DNA of 64,000 nucleotides from Biscogniauxia marginata (Eukaryota > Ascomycota > Sordariomycetes > Xylariales > Xylariaceae), in assembly GCA_022695795.1 (NCBI GenBank), contig MU404094.1, forward strand, positions 266,586 to 330,585. The letters run 5' to 3'. Below, one piece after another: positions 61,743 to 64,000 of the stretch. The position numbers and the translations under genes were made by a program. Under the pieces are notes generated by a model. The model had not been told where the DNA came from. It saw nothing but the letters and a program-made list of their open reading frames with translations, and made no database searches. How positions within the stretch are numbered: position 1 is the first letter of the stretch; the number at the start of each line of letters is the position of its first letter.

Positions 61743-62979
61743 GACAACTCGGTTGTTGAGGGGAGGAGAGAGAAAATGACCATTAGAAAATTGCAAAATA
61801 GCATATTCTCTCTTCCCCCTACGCCCTTTTTCTCTTTTCTCATTTTTCTGATCCCTCGTGTTCTCCTCGCTCCTTTTTTTTCTTTGGTTTTCTTCTGTCT
61901 TCCCCCAATTTCGAAACTAAGTAGCGTTTTCGAAATAAAACCTGACTTTGGCTTGAAATACCCTGCTCTTACTCTGTCCTCCCGGATATAGTGAAAGGGG
62001 GGTTGAGGTTGGGGTTAGGGGCGAACAGAAAACGCCTTCGTGTCTGGAGACCCCGGGAGGTTGGGATGAGAAACCATATATAATTTCACTAGTTAGACCA
62101 ATTTGAGCATTTGTCTTTTCCCCCCTTTTTTTCCCCCTTACCCATTGGGATATCTGAGCTTGGCTTGGCTAGCTGGCTGGCTTGTTCGAGAGCGTTTGCC
62201 TGTCTGCCTTGCCTGCCTAAGTAGGTACCTATCGGAATTCGTTCTTCTGTTCATTTCGTCCGTCCAGCATGATATGCCCATCCCCACTTTCTTCCTGTCT
62301 TTCTTCGTCTCTCTCCTACACTCATTCACTTCCTCATCCCTCTCCTACCCTCGTATGTTATCTCGGAGGAAAGAGAGGGTTAAAAAAAGTTGACCAGGGA
62401 GGACGAGAAAAGACTAATATGAATAGATGATTTTAATTTGAAAGGCTTTTCGAGACAAAGCCGAGGATCCCTTCTTCCTGAACGCCATTTTATGATAAGA
62501 CGGAGTGCGAAGAAAAATTAAACCTAGAAAGAGAAAGAAAAAAACCGAAGTAGAAAAAAAAAGTCCCCTTCCTTTCATCCCTCTTGTACTCGCCGTAAGA
62601 TGCAAACTAGGACCAATGACCATTCTTCAATATATGTAGCCTTTTGTGAAGTATCGAGGAAGAAAAACTTGAGGGAAAGAAGAGGAAAAAAACTCCTGCA
62701 TGCGAATCTTGTCTTCCGGCCAAGAACAGTTGTACATGAACTGATGATATAATGAACAAGCAATAGATGAAAAAATGCAAATCGCCTGGCTCCGGGGGGC
62801 ATGTTTTACGTTTAGAGATACATACATACACACGGCGTAGACTCGTAGCTGCTTGCGCCAGATTAGTTGGTGACCTTTTCTGGACCTGATGGTAACAACC
62901 CATGGCCACCTTAGGTAGGGATATCATCGAGTGAGATGTGCTGTCTTCTTGATCCACAGAAAAAAAGAGCCCCTGCCCA
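61361..62979. other. Intergenic, microsatellite-rich, no gene
   Basis: Contains a (TA)n then (TG)n tract at 61685-61740 and T-rich or pyrimidine-rich stretches. The 3' end of SET2 begins at 62980. Confidence 0.55.
61685..61740. repeat. Compound microsatellite (TA)10(TG)18
   Basis: Alternating pyrimidine-purine over 55 bp. The antisense ORFs here encode only His/Thr and Tyr/Ile runs. Confidence 0.9.
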
Positions 62980-63843
62980 TTAATGGCTCACAACCTCCTT
63001 CTTCCTGGACGTGTTGGGCTTCATGGCACGGCTTTCGTCACTCGAGATATCCTCACGATCTCCATTTTCCGGAGTCTTAGAGGTTCCATTCATGTCGACG
63101 TGGTTGTTCCCATCGGCTGCCTGCTTGTTCAGTTGCTGTCTCTCGAAATCAAGCATATTGAGCTCGTTTTCCTTCTCTAGAGCAGCTTCCTCCTCACGCA
63201 ACTTTTGTCGCTCTGTTTCCTCGGCAATGCGCTGCGCCTCCTCGTTCTCTTGCATGAGAGCTACCTCTTGCTCTCGCAAAACCAAGTCTTGTTCCATCAC
63301 GTCTTGATCTAATGGAAATTCTCCCTCGGGCGGAGGGGGCGGAGGGGGTGGTGGGCTTGGGACATCACCTTCATCCTCCTTGAGGCGTTTCAGCGAAGGC
63401 GTCTCGGATGGTGTTAGGCTCGGAGAGCCAGGCACATCATCGTCGCGCTTTCGTTTGCGGTCAGAACTGCTAGGTGTTGAAGAAGCATCTTCGTCGTCGT
63501 CGGTCATGACTATGTCCGCATCGTCCTTTCCCGCCGAAGTCCCTATGGAATTAATGTGCTCCTGATCAGGTAGCAATGCTGTAGACCCATCCTTCCCTGC
63601 ACGCTCGGCTTTCTTCGTTTCATGTGCCTTATACTTCTCCACGGCACGGTCAAAGAAATCCTTCACATACTTCTTTACCTTCCTCCCCTGTTTCTCAGTT
63701 ATCGAAGTTGGGTCTTCAACTCGGTTGTTCTTATAATCAGACGCAACAAGCTTTTTGTTGATTTCCTTGGCAAACTTCTTCAGATCCTCTTTGGGGAGCT
63801 TATGACGGAATTTATCCATAACATGCTTCACATGCGGAAAGAG
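62980..63843 (-). CDS. SET2: SET2 histone H3K36 methyltransferase, last exon with SRI domain (5' part beyond window)
   Basis: The exon begins after an acceptor TATCGCAG at 63844 and encodes the Set2-Rpb1-interacting (SRI) domain, [35 protein letters not shown] and [18 protein letters not shown], which binds the phosphorylated C-terminal domain of RNA polymerase II. It is followed by an acidic Ser-rich linker, a nine-Pro run, a charged coiled coil rich in Glu/Gln/Arg ([16 protein letters not shown]) and a basic end. The catalytic SET domain would lie past 64000. The intron before this exon contains a 17-base poly-C tract on the coding strand (63886-63902). The donor near 63911 (GTATGA) is plausible, leaving a possible 6-bp micro-exon upstream; not confirmed. 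Confidence 0.9.
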   Translation of the reverse strand, partial: LFPHVKHVMDKFRHKLPKEDLKKFAKEINKKLVASDYKNNRVEDPTSITEKQGRKVKKYVKDFFDRAVEKYKAHETKKAERAGKDGSTALLPDQEHINSIGTSAGKDDADIVMTDDDEDASSTPSSSDRKRKRDDDVPGSPSLTPSETPSLKRLKEDEGDVPSPPPPPPPPPEGEFPLDQDVMEQDLVLREQEVALMQENEEAQRIAEETERQKLREEEAALEKENELNMLDFERQQLNKQAADGNNHVDMNGTSKTPENGDREDISSDESRAMKPNTSRKKEVVSH

Positions 63844-63885
63844 CTGCGATACGGTTAATATTGTCACGCGCAATAACGCGAAGGA

Positions 63886-63902
63886 GGGGGGGGGGGGGGG
63901 GG
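63886..63902. repeat. Homopolymer G17
   Basis: Run of 17 G on the plus strand inside a SET2 intron; length is likely unreliable in any assembly. Confidence 0.8.
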
Positions 63903-64000
63903 CAAGTCATACTGTTTTCTAAAAGATCTTAATCGGTTTCTCAATTGGTAGTGAGCGCCAATTCACCTTATTAAATTACGGGGTGGGGGTGGTGGGTTTG

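Noticed and set aside
61515..61843. ORFs with poly(His-Thr) and poly(Tyr-Ile) tracts
   Set aside because: Translations of the TA/TG microsatellite.

Overview
The window looks like nuclear DNA of a filamentous ascomycete (Pezizomycotina). Genes carry short 45-150 bp GT-AG introns with fungal branch-point contexts. A chromodomain Ty3/gypsy element is mutated in the RIP manner. Conserved fungal genes (BRE1, BDP1, RAD23, GABA transaminase, SET2, a SARAF homologue, a GH30 xylanase, a DUF3431 protein) are recognisable. No species can be named from the sequence alone.

Two compartments are visible. Positions 1 to about 27.2 kb are an accessory, repeat-rich block. It holds one complete Ty3/gypsy element (17779-25417) with identical 5-bp target duplications, two solo LTRs with perfect 5-bp duplications (3029-3461 and 17161-17502), a third LTR without one (26758-27233), and two LTR fragments (1-87, 11129-11240). 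Between them lie genes of unknown function: an intact coiled-coil protein with a SANT/Myb-like C-terminus (9357-10641), an intact three-exon 522-residue protein (11723-13388), and several broken ORFs. A 60-bp minisatellite sits at 8080-8272.

From 28.6 to 38.5 kb is a transition zone: a DUF3431 membrane protein, a secreted GH30 subfamily-7 type xylanase, a fructosamine-kinase-family pseudogene with one nonsense codon, and a decayed NLR-type gene (SesB-like alpha/beta hydrolase followed by NACHT).

From 38.9 to 64 kb is a core block of housekeeping genes: SARAF homologue (+), BRE1 (-), BDP1 (+), RAD23 (-), a conserved four-helix membrane protein (-), GABA transaminase (+) and the 3' end of SET2 (-). 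BRE1 and SET2 are both chromatin factors of transcribing RNA polymerase II (H2B ubiquitination and H3K36 methylation). Their presence in one window is probably coincidence. The intergenic DNA here is long (8 kb between 51.4 and 59.2 kb) and contains microsatellites, a MITE-like inverted-repeat element (53381-53761) and a compact cluster of perfect hairpins (61212-61360).

Spliced models were built by hand from splice motifs and reading-frame continuity. In DUF3431, GH30, BRE1, RAD23, BDP1, GABA transaminase and the two unknown genes the exon sums are exact multiples of three.
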